DNA from: an uncultured Prevotella sp.
GTDB taxonomy: Bacteria > Bacteroidota > Bacteroidia > Bacteroidales > Bacteroidaceae
DNA length: 46,902 bases
Assembly: GCA_900318395.1 (NCBI GenBank)
Contig: ONKL01000059.1
Span: forward strand, 1 to 46,902
Direction of reading: 5' to 3'
Position numbers and translations under genes: made by a program
Shown here: in pieces, positions 25,287 through 32,183 of the stretch
Position numbering within the stretch: the stretch's first letter is position 1
Layout: every line of letters starts with the position of its first letter
The notes under the pieces: model-generated
What the model saw: only the letters and a program-made list of their open reading frames with translations
What the model was told of the DNA's origin: nothing
Databases searched by the model: none

Positions 25287-25318
25287 CAAAGTTATGGATT
25301 TTTTATCAAACCACCAAA
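25287..25318 (-). promoter_or_regulatory. Promoter of the four-kinase/AraC operon
   Basis: On the minus strand TTTG (25318-25315) and TAACTTTG (25294-25287) are separated by exactly 20 bases, 31 bases before the HK4 ATG. No other full promoter was seen down to 14539, supporting one transcript of about 11 kb. Confidence 0.85.
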
Positions 25319-25353
25319 TTTTTGGACGAAAAACTGATAAAAATTGTAAAAGG

Positions 25354-25385
25354 TTTGGCTATTTCGCGGAAATACATTACTTTTG
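25354..25385 (+). promoter_or_regulatory. Promoter of frr
   Basis: TTTG at 25354-25357 and TACTTTTG at 25378-25385 are separated by 20 bases and lie 30 bases before the frr ATG. This promoter is divergent from the kinase operon promoter, with only 35 bases between the two -33 boxes. Confidence 0.8.
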
Positions 25386-25415
25386 TATTCCGAAAAGACT
25401 AAAAACAGATAAATT

Positions 25416-25976
25416 ATGTTAGACGTAAAAGCTACTTTGAAAAAGAGTGAAGAGAGAATGGAGATGGCAGCCATGTTCCTCGAGGAGGAGCTCAATCGCA
25501 TTCGTGCAGGTCGTGCCAATGTGGCCATTCTCGATGGGGTTCGTGTGGATTCTTACGGTAGTAAGGTTCCTCTCAACCAGGTTGCAAATGTCAGTGTGCC
25601 CGATCCTCGTACGATTGCCATCAAACCGTGGGACCGTAAGGAGATCCGTAACATTGAGAAGGCTATCATGGATAGCGACGTGGGCATCACCCCGGAGAAC
25701 AATGGTGAGGTCATCCGTCTGAATATCCCACAGCCCACTGAGGAGCGCCGTAAGGATCTGGTCAAGCAGTGCAACAAGATTGCCGAGAAGGCTAAGGTCG
25801 AGGTGCGTAACGTGCGTGCTGATATCAAGGATAAGCTCAAGAAAGCCATCAAGGACGGTCTCTCTGAGGATAATGAGAAGGACGCTGAACTCGAGCTTCA
25901 GAAACTCCATGACAAGTATATCAAGAAACTTGATGACTTGATTGCAGCGAAGAACAAGGAGATCATGACGGTTTAG
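25416..25976 (+). CDS. frr: Ribosome recycling factor
   Basis: The 186-residue protein has the normal RRF length and motifs. These are FLEEELNRIRAGRANVAILDGVRVDSYGS near the N terminus, the hinge region LNQVANVSVPDPRTIAIKPWD, and the long C-terminal helix with LTEE-like QPTEERRKDLVKQCNKIAEKAKVEVRNVR. With EF-G it splits post-termination ribosomes in the cytoplasm. It is followed after 28 bases by rsgA, another ribosome-linked gene, likely in one transcript. Confidence 0.97.
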   Translation: MLDVKATLKKSEERMEMAAMFLEEELNRIRAGRANVAILDGVRVDSYGSKVPLNQVANVSVPDPRTIAIKPWDRKEIRNIEKAIMDSDVGITPENNGEVIRLNIPQPTEERRKDLVKQCNKIAEKAKVEVRNVRADIKDKLKKAIKDGLSEDNEKDAELELQKLHDKYIKKLDDLIAAKNKEIMTV

Positions 25977-26004
25977 TTGACGGTTTACGGTTTACAGTTT
26001 ACGA
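25969..26004 (+). repeat. GGTTTA(C) tandem repeat between frr and rsgA
   Basis: Four imperfect copies of the ACGGTTTA/ACAGTTTA type begin inside the last codons of frr and run to the rsgA start. They form nearly the whole spacer. A weak effect on translation of rsgA is possible because its start codon is TTG. Confidence 0.6.
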
Positions 26005-26946
26005 TTGAAAGGCCTCGTCATTAAGAATACAGGTAGCTGGTATACCGTCTTAACCGACGATAGCCAGCTCCTTGATTGTAAAATCAAAGGTAACTTCCGC
26101 CTCAAGGGCATACGCAGCACGAACCCTGTTGCTGTGGGTGATCGTGTGACCCTTTCCTCTCCCTCTGCCGGTCAGGAAGGGGTGGCTTTTATCACTGAGA
26201 TTGATGACCGGCGCAACTATATCATCCGTAAGAGCATCAATCTCTCCAAACAGAGTCATATCATTGCGGCGAATGTCGATCAGGCATTCCTCGTGGTGAC
26301 CGTCAACTATCCCCAGACTTCCACAACTTTTATTGACAGGTTCCTGGCTTCAGCTGAGGCTTACAGGGTTCCTGTCGTACTGGTCTTCAATAAGACCGAC
26401 CTGCTCTCTGAGGAGGAGCGCCACTATCAGGAGATGATGATCCGACTCTATGAGACCATCGGCTATACCTGTCAGGCCATCTCTGCACAGACAGGCGAGG
26501 GCGTGGAAGCCTTGCGACCGCTGCTCGAAGGGAAGATCACCCTGCTCAGTGGCAACAGTGGGGTGGGGAAGTCCACACTCATCAACTGCCTGGTGCCTGA
26601 GGCTAACCTGCGCACTGCCGAGATTTCTGATGCCCATAACACGGGACAGCACACCACGACCTTCTCTGAGATGATCCCGTTGGAGGGTGGGGGATGGCTG
26701 GTCGACACACCAGGCATCAAGGGCTTCGGCACCTTCGATATGGAGCGCGAGGAACTCACGAGCTATTTCAAGGAGATCTTCCACTTCTCTAAGGATTGCC
26801 GGTTCTCTAACTGTACCCATACCCACGAACCTGGTTGTGCTGTGCTGAAGGCGCTTGAGGAACATTACATCGCTGAGAGCCGTTACCAGAGCTACCTCAG
26901 CATGCTTGAAGATAAGGATGATGGAAAGTATCGGGCAGCGTATTAG
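26005..26946 (+). CDS. rsgA: Ribosome small subunit-dependent GTPase A
   Basis: The 313-residue protein starts at TTG 26005; the next residues [12 protein letters not shown] match the family N terminus, so the rare start is supported. It has an OB-fold N domain, then a circularly permuted GTPase with G4 NKTD (129-132), G1 GNSGVGKS (183-190) and G3 DTPG (234-237). The C-terminal zinc motif is C-x4-C-x-H-x5-C (Cys265, Cys270, His272, Cys278). It helps late 30S maturation. The end overlaps the start of the DUF4421 gene by about 26 bases. Confidence 0.95.
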   Translation: MKGLVIKNTGSWYTVLTDDSQLLDCKIKGNFRLKGIRSTNPVAVGDRVTLSSPSAGQEGVAFITEIDDRRNYIIRKSINLSKQSHIIAANVDQAFLVVTVNYPQTSTTFIDRFLASAEAYRVPVVLVFNKTDLLSEEERHYQEMMIRLYETIGYTCQAISAQTGEGVEALRPLLEGKITLLSGNSGVGKSTLINCLVPEANLRTAEISDAHNTGQHTTTFSEMIPLEGGGWLVDTPGIKGFGTFDMEREELTSYFKEIFHFSKDCRFSNCTHTHEPGCAVLKALEEHYIAESRYQSYLSMLEDKDDGKYRAAY

Positions 26947-28057
26947 CACACTTCTTTTGATGTGTTTCTTTTTCCCGGGCTTGTTATGGGCTCAGGAGGA
27001 GGGTGCGAAGCCTCGGCCTAATCTGTTCAAGCGCCTGCTCAACCTGATCGACTCAACGTCTGTGCGGGGCATCGACCCCAACTATATCGAAATCCCGGAA
27101 AAACCCTGGGCTTTCGTTCTGCGCTCCAACCTCTCTCAGTCCTTTGTCAATTTGCGCTCAGAGACGCATGAGGCCTCCCCGATGAAGATTCGGATTCGCA
27201 CCACCTCTAGTCTGACAACCTCTGTGGGTGCTTGGATTGGCTATCGAGGCTATGGACTGGGCTATAGCATCGACCTCTCAGGCGACAAGGGTTCTGACTT
27301 CACCACTGGTGTATCCAATATCTTCGATCTCCTCTTCTCCAACCTGAACCTGGCGGCAATGGGAGGGCGCTATGGCCTTAACTTGCGCATCCGAACGTAT
27401 CAGGTCGGTCACTCAAACCTCACGGCTTGGGCCAATGATTCGAGAGACCCGGTGATAAGGGATCAGTCCATGGATATTGCCGAACCGATGAAGGTGCGGT
27501 CGGTCTTTGCCGATGCCTACTATATGTTCAATGGCAAGCACTTCTCCTATGCAGCTGCCTACGACCAGTCGGCTATCCAGCGCCGTTCTGCAGGCTCTCT
27601 GGTGGTAGGACTGATGTACCACTATTCTCGTGTGGAATATGATAGTGGAGAGAATATCGATCTGCTCAATATCATGCATGGGGTCGGACAGATGAAGATG
27701 TGGCAGGGCAGCTTGGGGGCTGGCTATGCCTACAACTGGGTACCTCATAAGAACTGGCTGATCAGTGCGATGATTCTTCCCGTGATTACATTCTATAACC
27801 GGGGGAAGGTGTTTTATTACGAACGTGACCATCCTGAGAATGAAGTGAGTGAGGAGGTGCACTTCGTCAACTCTGAATTGACTGATAATAAGATTGTGCC
27901 GAATTTCGATACGCGTCTCTCGGTGACTTACAACCGGGCGCGCTATTATCTGAATGCCTATGGCACCTATAATAGTTTCCGATATTCGAATAACGATGGG
28001 GGAAGTGTGCAAGTCGGCGACTGGTATGCTTATTTCTCCTGGGGACTGAGGTTTTGA
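26921..28057 (+). CDS. DUF4421-type outer-membrane beta-barrel protein
   Basis: I start at ATG 26921 ([25 protein letters not shown]), a signal peptide; ATG 26918 directly before is equally possible, while a longer upstream frame lies inside rsgA. The mature protein of about 355 residues alternates aromatic and polar residues in strands ([30 protein letters not shown]) and ends in WGLRF with a terminal Phe, the outer-membrane barrel sorting pattern. I assign it to the DUF4421 family of Bacteroidetes. No substrate is known. The overlap with rsgA suggests coupling by position rather than function. Confidence 0.75.
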   Translation: MESIGQRISTLLLMCFFFPGLLWAQEEGAKPRPNLFKRLLNLIDSTSVRGIDPNYIEIPEKPWAFVLRSNLSQSFVNLRSETHEASPMKIRIRTTSSLTTSVGAWIGYRGYGLGYSIDLSGDKGSDFTTGVSNIFDLLFSNLNLAAMGGRYGLNLRIRTYQVGHSNLTAWANDSRDPVIRDQSMDIAEPMKVRSVFADAYYMFNGKHFSYAAAYDQSAIQRRSAGSLVVGLMYHYSRVEYDSGENIDLLNIMHGVGQMKMWQGSLGAGYAYNWVPHKNWLISAMILPVITFYNRGKVFYYERDHPENEVSEEVHFVNSELTDNKIVPNFDTRLSVTYNRARYYLNAYGTYNSFRYSNNDGGSVQVGDWYAYFSWGLRF

Positions 28058-28091
28058 AGTTAAGAGTTAATAGTTAAGAGTTAAGAGTTGA
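28056..28091 (+). repeat. AGTTAAG tandem repeat before mnmA
   Basis: Five imperfect copies of AGTTAA(G/T) fill the spacer between the DUF4421 stop and the mnmA ATG at 28095. This is another example of a tandem repeat occupying a gene junction in this window. Confidence 0.65.
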
Positions 28092-28094
28092 GAT

Positions 28095-29222
28095 ATGGAT
28101 ATTCGTGAGATAGAGGGTAAGCGCATTGCGGTGCTGCTGTCGGGAGGAGTCGACAGTAGTGTGGTGGTCTACGAGTTTGCACGACTCGGACTGCATCCCG
28201 ATTGTTTCTATATTAAGATAGGTCCTGAGGAGGAAGAGGAGTGGGACTGCTCTTCTGAGGAGGATCTCGAGATGGCTACGGCTGTGGCCCATAAGTATGG
28301 GTGTAAACTCGAAGTGGTCGACTGCCACAAGGAGTACTGGGATCAGGTCACGAAATACACCATGGATAAGGTGCGGGCAGGTTTCACACCTAACCCGGAT
28401 GTGATGTGCAACCGTCTCATCAAGTTCGGAGCCTTCGATGAGAAACGGGGACATGACTATGACCTCATTGCCACAGGCCACTATGCCCAGACGGAGATCT
28501 GCCCCAACCCCTCTGAAGGAGGGGAGCATGGTTCCTCCCCTTCGGGAAGGTTAGGAGAGGTCAAGTGGCTCTGTACAAGTCCCGACCCGGTGAAGGATCA
28601 GACCGACTTCCTCGCACAGATCCATGACTGGCAGTTGCGCAAGGCACTCTTCCCCATCGGCCATTACATGAAGGATGAGGTACGTGAGATGGCTGAGCGT
28701 GAGCACTTGGTCAATGCCAAGCGTAAGGACTCACAGGGCATCTGCTTCCTGGGGAAGATCAACTACAACGATTATATCCGCAGATACTTAGGTGAGAATC
28801 CCGGGGATGTCATCGAACTGGAGACAGGGCGTCGCATTGGGGAGCACCGAGGACTTTGGTTCCATACCATCGGACAGCGCAAGGGTATGGGCTTCTCTGG
28901 AGGCCCCTGGTTTGTGGTGAAGAAGGATGTGGCTGGTAATATCCTTTATGTCTCGCATGGCTATGACCCAGAGACGGCTTATCGCCAGTCTTTCCCTGTC
29001 CATGATTTTCATTTCCTGACCTTGCCGCTCCAGCCTACAGAAGTCACCTTCAAGATCCGCCATACTCCGGAGTATCTTCCAGCCACGTTAGAGTGGACCA
29101 GTCCTCAGACGTTCGTGGTCCACTCCAAATCCAAGATCCACGGCGTTGCCCCAGGCCAGTTCTGTGTCATCTACGATTCCGCCCATCACCACTGCCTAGG
29201 TTCCGGTGAAATCACCATCTAA
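28095..29222 (+). CDS. mnmA: tRNA-specific 2-thiouridylase MnmA with a repeat-derived insertion
   Basis: The 375-residue protein has the PP-loop SGGVDSSVVVYEFA near residue 15, the catalytic Cys in NPDVMCNRLIKFG, and the second Cys in KDSQGICFLGKI. It also has the tRNA-binding and barrel part GLWFHTIGQRKGMGFSGGPWFV. It thiolates U34 of tRNAs for Lys, Glu and Gln. Between IATGHYAQTE and KWLCTSPDPVKDQTDFLAQ there is an extra stretch of about 20 residues (136-155, rich in Pro, Gly, Ser). It is encoded by a G/C-rich palindromic repeat, in frame. Both catalytic Cys are kept, so the enzyme is probably active. Spacing to the DUF4421 gene is short. Confidence 0.93.
   Translation: MDIREIEGKRIAVLLSGGVDSSVVVYEFARLGLHPDCFYIKIGPEEEEEWDCSSEEDLEMATAVAHKYGCKLEVVDCHKEYWDQVTKYTMDKVRAGFTPNPDVMCNRLIKFGAFDEKRGHDYDLIATGHYAQTEICPNPSEGGEHGSSPSGRLGEVKWLCTSPDPVKDQTDFLAQIHDWQLRKALFPIGHYMKDEVREMAEREHLVNAKRKDSQGICFLGKINYNDYIRRYLGENPGDVIELETGRRIGEHRGLWFHTIGQRKGMGFSGGPWFVVKKDVAGNILYVSHGYDPETAYRQSFPVHDFHFLTLPLQPTEVTFKIRHTPEYLPATLEWTSPQTFVVHSKSKIHGVAPGQFCVIYDSAHHHCLGSGEITI
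28501..28560 (+). repeat. Palindromic repeat inserted in frame in mnmA
   Basis: The segment reads CCCCAACCCCTCTGAAGGAG, a short centre, then TCCTCCCCTTCGGGAAGG; its arms can pair through G- and C-runs. It is unlike the surrounding coding sequence and resembles intergenic palindromes of this phylum. It adds about 20 codons without breaking the frame. Confidence 0.65.
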
Positions 29223-29279
29223 AAGTCTGGCGATTTCCCCTTCCCGAGATCCCGCCTTGAAAGTCAGGCCCCCGTCTCT

Positions 29280-29891
29280 CAGGGCTTTGCCCTGTGGGGG
29301 ATACCCCCAAACCCCGTCGCAGGCTATGCCTGCAACCGTCTCATCTTACCCAACCCTCTCTTACCGTAAGAGAGGGCTTCGAACCACTCTCCAAACCTCC
29401 CGCCAATCCTTGGCAGGAGGCTTAATATGGCTCTCGAGCCTTTGCCCTTCCGGGGGTTACCACCCCCTCCAGGGTTCGCCATGTTTTTTTACGCCGACTA
29501 CGCTAAACGCTGGTCGGCTACCGCGTTGGGGGAGAAAATTTACCTCATCGACTAGCGTTTAGCGTAGTCGGCCCATTGAGCCCCTTTTCAAGGGGCGGCG
29601 AAAGCAGGGATGTAAAAGACCATGGCTCGCCCCGAAGGGGCACAGGCTCTGCGAGCCATACAAGAAGCCCTTGACGGAGGGCGGTTTCTGCCCGGAGTCA
29701 ATTACATCCCCTTGCCAACGATTGGCGAGGGGCTTGGGGAGTGGTTCGAAGCCCCTTCTTATGAAGAAGGGGTTGGGGTTGATGGAAAAATCCGAGGGCA
29801 GGCCCTCGGATGGGGTTTGGGGGTATCCCCCACAGGGCAACGCCCTGAAAAAAAAGGGTCTGGGGAATCCCCCAGCCAGGGCAACGCCCTG
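29280..29891. repeat. Composite multi-hairpin repeat, copy 1 (two inverted modules)
   Basis: This 610-base gap carries no credible gene. It holds two inverted copies of one module. The left module begins at 29280 with CAGGGC-TTT-GCCCTG. The right one ends at 29847 with the same unit reversed. Each module has successive hairpins: a G5/C5 pair, a variable stem, a stem of the CCCTCTCTTA/TAAGAGAGGG type, the linker GGCTTCGAACCACT, and a stem with GCCAA/TTGGC. The centre has a 24-base inverted repeat (29493-29516 with 29549-29572, 23 of 24 pairing). A further CAGGGCAACGCCCTG lies at 29877-29891. It lies downstream of mnmA. Confidence 0.85.
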
Positions 29892-29907
29892 AAAAAAGGA
29901 ATAATAT

Positions 29908-29937
29908 GAAAAAAGCAGGGGAGCCCCCTGCTTTTGC
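29908..29937 (-). terminator. Terminator of the GH67 gene
   Basis: An 11-bp perfect stem (29911-29921 with 29925-29935) has loop AGC. On the minus strand it is followed by a U-run. It lies just past the stop of the alpha-glucuronidase gene. Confidence 0.8.
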
Positions 29938-29949
29938 TTGTTTGAAAGA

Positions 29950-32070
29950 TTATTTTGAAGCAAAACTTCCAAAATAATCCAAACAAGTCTTTCTCCACAA
30001 CTTGGCATTATCCAACTGATGCTCAAGCCTCTCTTGAACCTCCTGCCACCGCTGATCATCAATCAGCGGCTTGACATCCTGCCAAACGCGGAGGAAATCC
30101 TCCACTTCACCGACACCACGGTTATAGCGGTATGTCATTTCCTCAAAGACAGTCTTGCCGCTCTTCAGACGGTAACTCCACGGCACACGATGGAACCACA
30201 GCAGATAACGCTCCGGACAAGTGTTGATATTGTCATATATGCTACAGTAAGGCTCACGATACTGTGCCGTCGCATTCGACCCCGTATGCGTACGGTCAAA
30301 ACCGATACTATCTTTATTCGCCTTGTGATAATAAGTCGGACACCACTCCAGAGGCACATTGGGATTAAACCCGTCAGGCTCTGGTCCATAGTGCTCATCA
30401 AAGGCAAAGATATGGTGCAGACCGATAGGCATCATATAGTCCACACAAGCCTCCCGTGATCTCAGCATCATCGATAATAGTTTTTCACTATTCACTTTAC
30501 ACTTTTCACTATTCACTTTACACTTTTCACTATTCACTTTACACTTTTCACTATTCACTTTACACTTTTCACTATTCACTTTACACTTTTCACTCAGACC
30601 AAAGGTCTGCTCAATCCACTCCTCTGCAATGTCCTCCGAGGTCAGATTAGGATCCCAGGCCAGTCTGCCAAAAGCATACCAGTTGGCCTGTGAGAAATGA
30701 TGACCGCACCAATTCTTGTCCAGTCCGATATTCGCTACACCAGCGATACCCACAAGCTTCTCTGGGGCAACGAACCCGAAGAACTCACGCCACATCGGGG
30801 CCAGATATACCAGATGCCTCGACTGTCCCAGATACTCCTGCGTGATCTGCAACTCGGCCATCTGCTTCGTCTGGTGGATATTATCGAAGATAGGAGCGTA
30901 TGGCTCACGGGGCTGGAAGTCCAGAGGACCGTTCTTCGACTGCAGGATGACATTATCACGGAACTTCCCGTCGAGCTCAGCAAACTCCGACACAGCCTGT
31001 TTCACGCGGTCTTCACCCTTATGCTTGGCACCATACACAAACGAGCGCCACATGATGATACCCCCGTAAGGCTTCACGGCATCAGCCAGAGTGTTGGCAC
31101 CGTCAGCATGAGTACGGTTATAATCGAACGGACCGGGCTGTCCCTCAGAATTAGCCTTCACTAGGAATCCACCGAAGTCAGGAATCAGTGCGTAGATCTC
31201 CTTGGCCTTCGCCTTCCACCAGGCCTTCACCTGAGCATTCAGTGGGTCAGCGGTCTTCACGGGTTTGCCACCATTGAATCCCTTGGCAGGGATACTCATG
31301 GGCGAGGCGAAGTTCACCGACAGATACACCTTGATACCATAAGGTCTCAGGATGTCGGCATACTGCTTCACCTTATTAATATATACATCCGACAGCATCT
31401 TAGGTGAGGCATTCACATTGTTCAGCACCGTACCGTTGATACCGATCGACGCATTTGCCCTGGCATATTCCTTGATAAGTTCAGCATCAATCGGCTGATC
31501 AGGATCCTCCACGAAGATCGGTTGATCCCTGAAGCGCTTCCCACTGTCCTTCCCTTTCCAGAAGATACTCAGTCCAGCATACCCCCTCTCAATCGTCCCA
31601 TTCAGATTATCCCAGTGATTCAGAATCCTCAACCTAAAATACGGCCTACTAACCGTTATCCCGTCTTCTTCTGTCCTTCTGTCCTTATTATCTATATCTT
31701 TTGTTCTTATGTCCTTATTATCTGTTAATATGTTACTATGTCTTAATTCTTCTTTTGTCCTTATGTTCTTCTGTCTAAGAAAAGAATAAGCCCCGTACAG
31801 CAACCCGATCTCATCCTTCGCTGTGATGATACATGTCCCTTCCCCACTTTTAACTTCTATCTTGTACGCCTCCTCCTCCATGGCAGGATCAATCCTCAGC
31901 TCCACATCCTGAGTACTATACGTCCTCAACTCCTGCGCAGCCACACAATCCGGCCCAGTGACCTTCGCCGTGTTAACAGGTTGATACCTCAGCCACAACT
32001 GGTGACCATCCTCAGCCTTTGCCAATCCCACAAAGACCATCGCTAAAATGAGTAATGTCAGTCTTTTCAT
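29950..32070 (-). CDS. GH67 alpha-glucuronidase (secreted) with two repeat-derived inserts
   Basis: I start at ATG 32070, where a signal peptide begins (MKRLTLLILAMVFVGLAKA); the upstream frame crosses the promoter. The 706-residue protein has GH67 motifs: RLRILNHWDNLNGTIERGYAG, VKANSEGQPGPFDYNRTHADGAN with acid Glu309, NGPLDFQPREP with Asp384, and ITQEYLGQ with Glu412 (28 residues after Asp384, as in the family). It releases 4-O-methylglucuronic acid from xylan oligosaccharides, probably in the periplasm. Residues about 100-138 (DNKDIRTKD repeats) and 494-528 (five EKCKVNS repeats) are encoded by tandem DNA repeats and sit outside the catalytic motifs. It is divergent from the GH35 gene. Confidence 0.93.
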   Translation of the reverse strand: MKRLTLLILAMVFVGLAKAEDGHQLWLRYQPVNTAKVTGPDCVAAQELRTYSTQDVELRIDPAMEEEAYKIEVKSGEGTCIITAKDEIGLLYGAYSFLRQKNIRTKEELRHSNILTDNKDIRTKDIDNKDRRTEEDGITVSRPYFRLRILNHWDNLNGTIERGYAGLSIFWKGKDSGKRFRDQPIFVEDPDQPIDAELIKEYARANASIGINGTVLNNVNASPKMLSDVYINKVKQYADILRPYGIKVYLSVNFASPMSIPAKGFNGGKPVKTADPLNAQVKAWWKAKAKEIYALIPDFGGFLVKANSEGQPGPFDYNRTHADGANTLADAVKPYGGIIMWRSFVYGAKHKGEDRVKQAVSEFAELDGKFRDNVILQSKNGPLDFQPREPYAPIFDNIHQTKQMAELQITQEYLGQSRHLVYLAPMWREFFGFVAPEKLVGIAGVANIGLDKNWCGHHFSQANWYAFGRLAWDPNLTSEDIAEEWIEQTFGLSEKCKVNSEKCKVNSEKCKVNSEKCKVNSEKCKVNSEKLLSMMLRSREACVDYMMPIGLHHIFAFDEHYGPEPDGFNPNVPLEWCPTYYHKANKDSIGFDRTHTGSNATAQYREPYCSIYDNINTCPERYLLWFHRVPWSYRLKSGKTVFEEMTYRYNRGVGEVEDFLRVWQDVKPLIDDQRWQEVQERLEHQLDNAKLWRKTCLDYFGSFASK
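30486..30590 (-). repeat. Five perfect 21-base tandem repeats inside the GH67 gene
   Basis: Five identical 21-base units, read on the plus strand as CACTATTCAC followed by TTTACACTTTT, encode five copies of the heptapeptide EKCKVNS on the minus strand. Because the unit is a multiple of three, copy-number change keeps the frame. Perfect identity suggests recent expansion or slippage. Confidence 0.95.
31660..31775 (-). repeat. TCTGTCCTTATTATC-type repeat inside the GH67 gene
   Basis: Several imperfect copies of the unit TTCTTATGTCCTTATTATCT are read in frame as DNKDIRTKD, DNKDRRTEE and similar. The same unit occurs outside genes at 42065-42150 and 43300-43480 and forms the last ten codons of upxY. 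Confidence 0.8.
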
Positions 32071-32095
32071 ATCTACAGTTTTGTTATATTCGCTG

Positions 32096-32103
32096 CAAAG
32101 ATA
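32096..32103 (-). promoter_or_regulatory. -7 box (TATCTTTG) of the GH67 gene
   Basis: TATCTTTG on the minus strand lies 26 bases before the ATG at 32070. A TTTG -33 box is absent at normal distance, so activation by a regulator is likely. Confidence 0.65.
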
Positions 32104-32147
32104 CATAAAATTTTTCATGTTTCATGTTTAATGTTTAATTTATTTCG

Positions 32148-32155
32148 TATCTTTG
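32148..32155 (+). promoter_or_regulatory. -7 box (TATCTTTG) of the GH35 gene
   Basis: TATCTTTG lies 29 bases before the GH35 ATG. The 44 bases between the two divergent -7 boxes contain a CATGTTT/AATGTTTAA repeat instead of -33 boxes, which could be a shared operator. Confidence 0.65.
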
Positions 32156-32183
32156 CACCAAATATAGAAATAATTGAGACAAT

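Noticed and set aside
29206-29562. Reading frame of 118 codons after mnmA, with a similar frame at 34777-35070
   Set aside because: Both lie inside the two copies of the hairpin repeat and share residues only because the DNA is repeated; no promoter or start context, and the frames end at random places.
30486-30590. Possible CRISPR array
   Set aside because: The units are directly adjacent without spacers, and no cas gene is present.
30456-30650. Plus-strand frame with a periodic HYSLYTF peptide
   Set aside because: It is the complement of the 21-base repeat inside the GH67 gene, which is the real coding strand.
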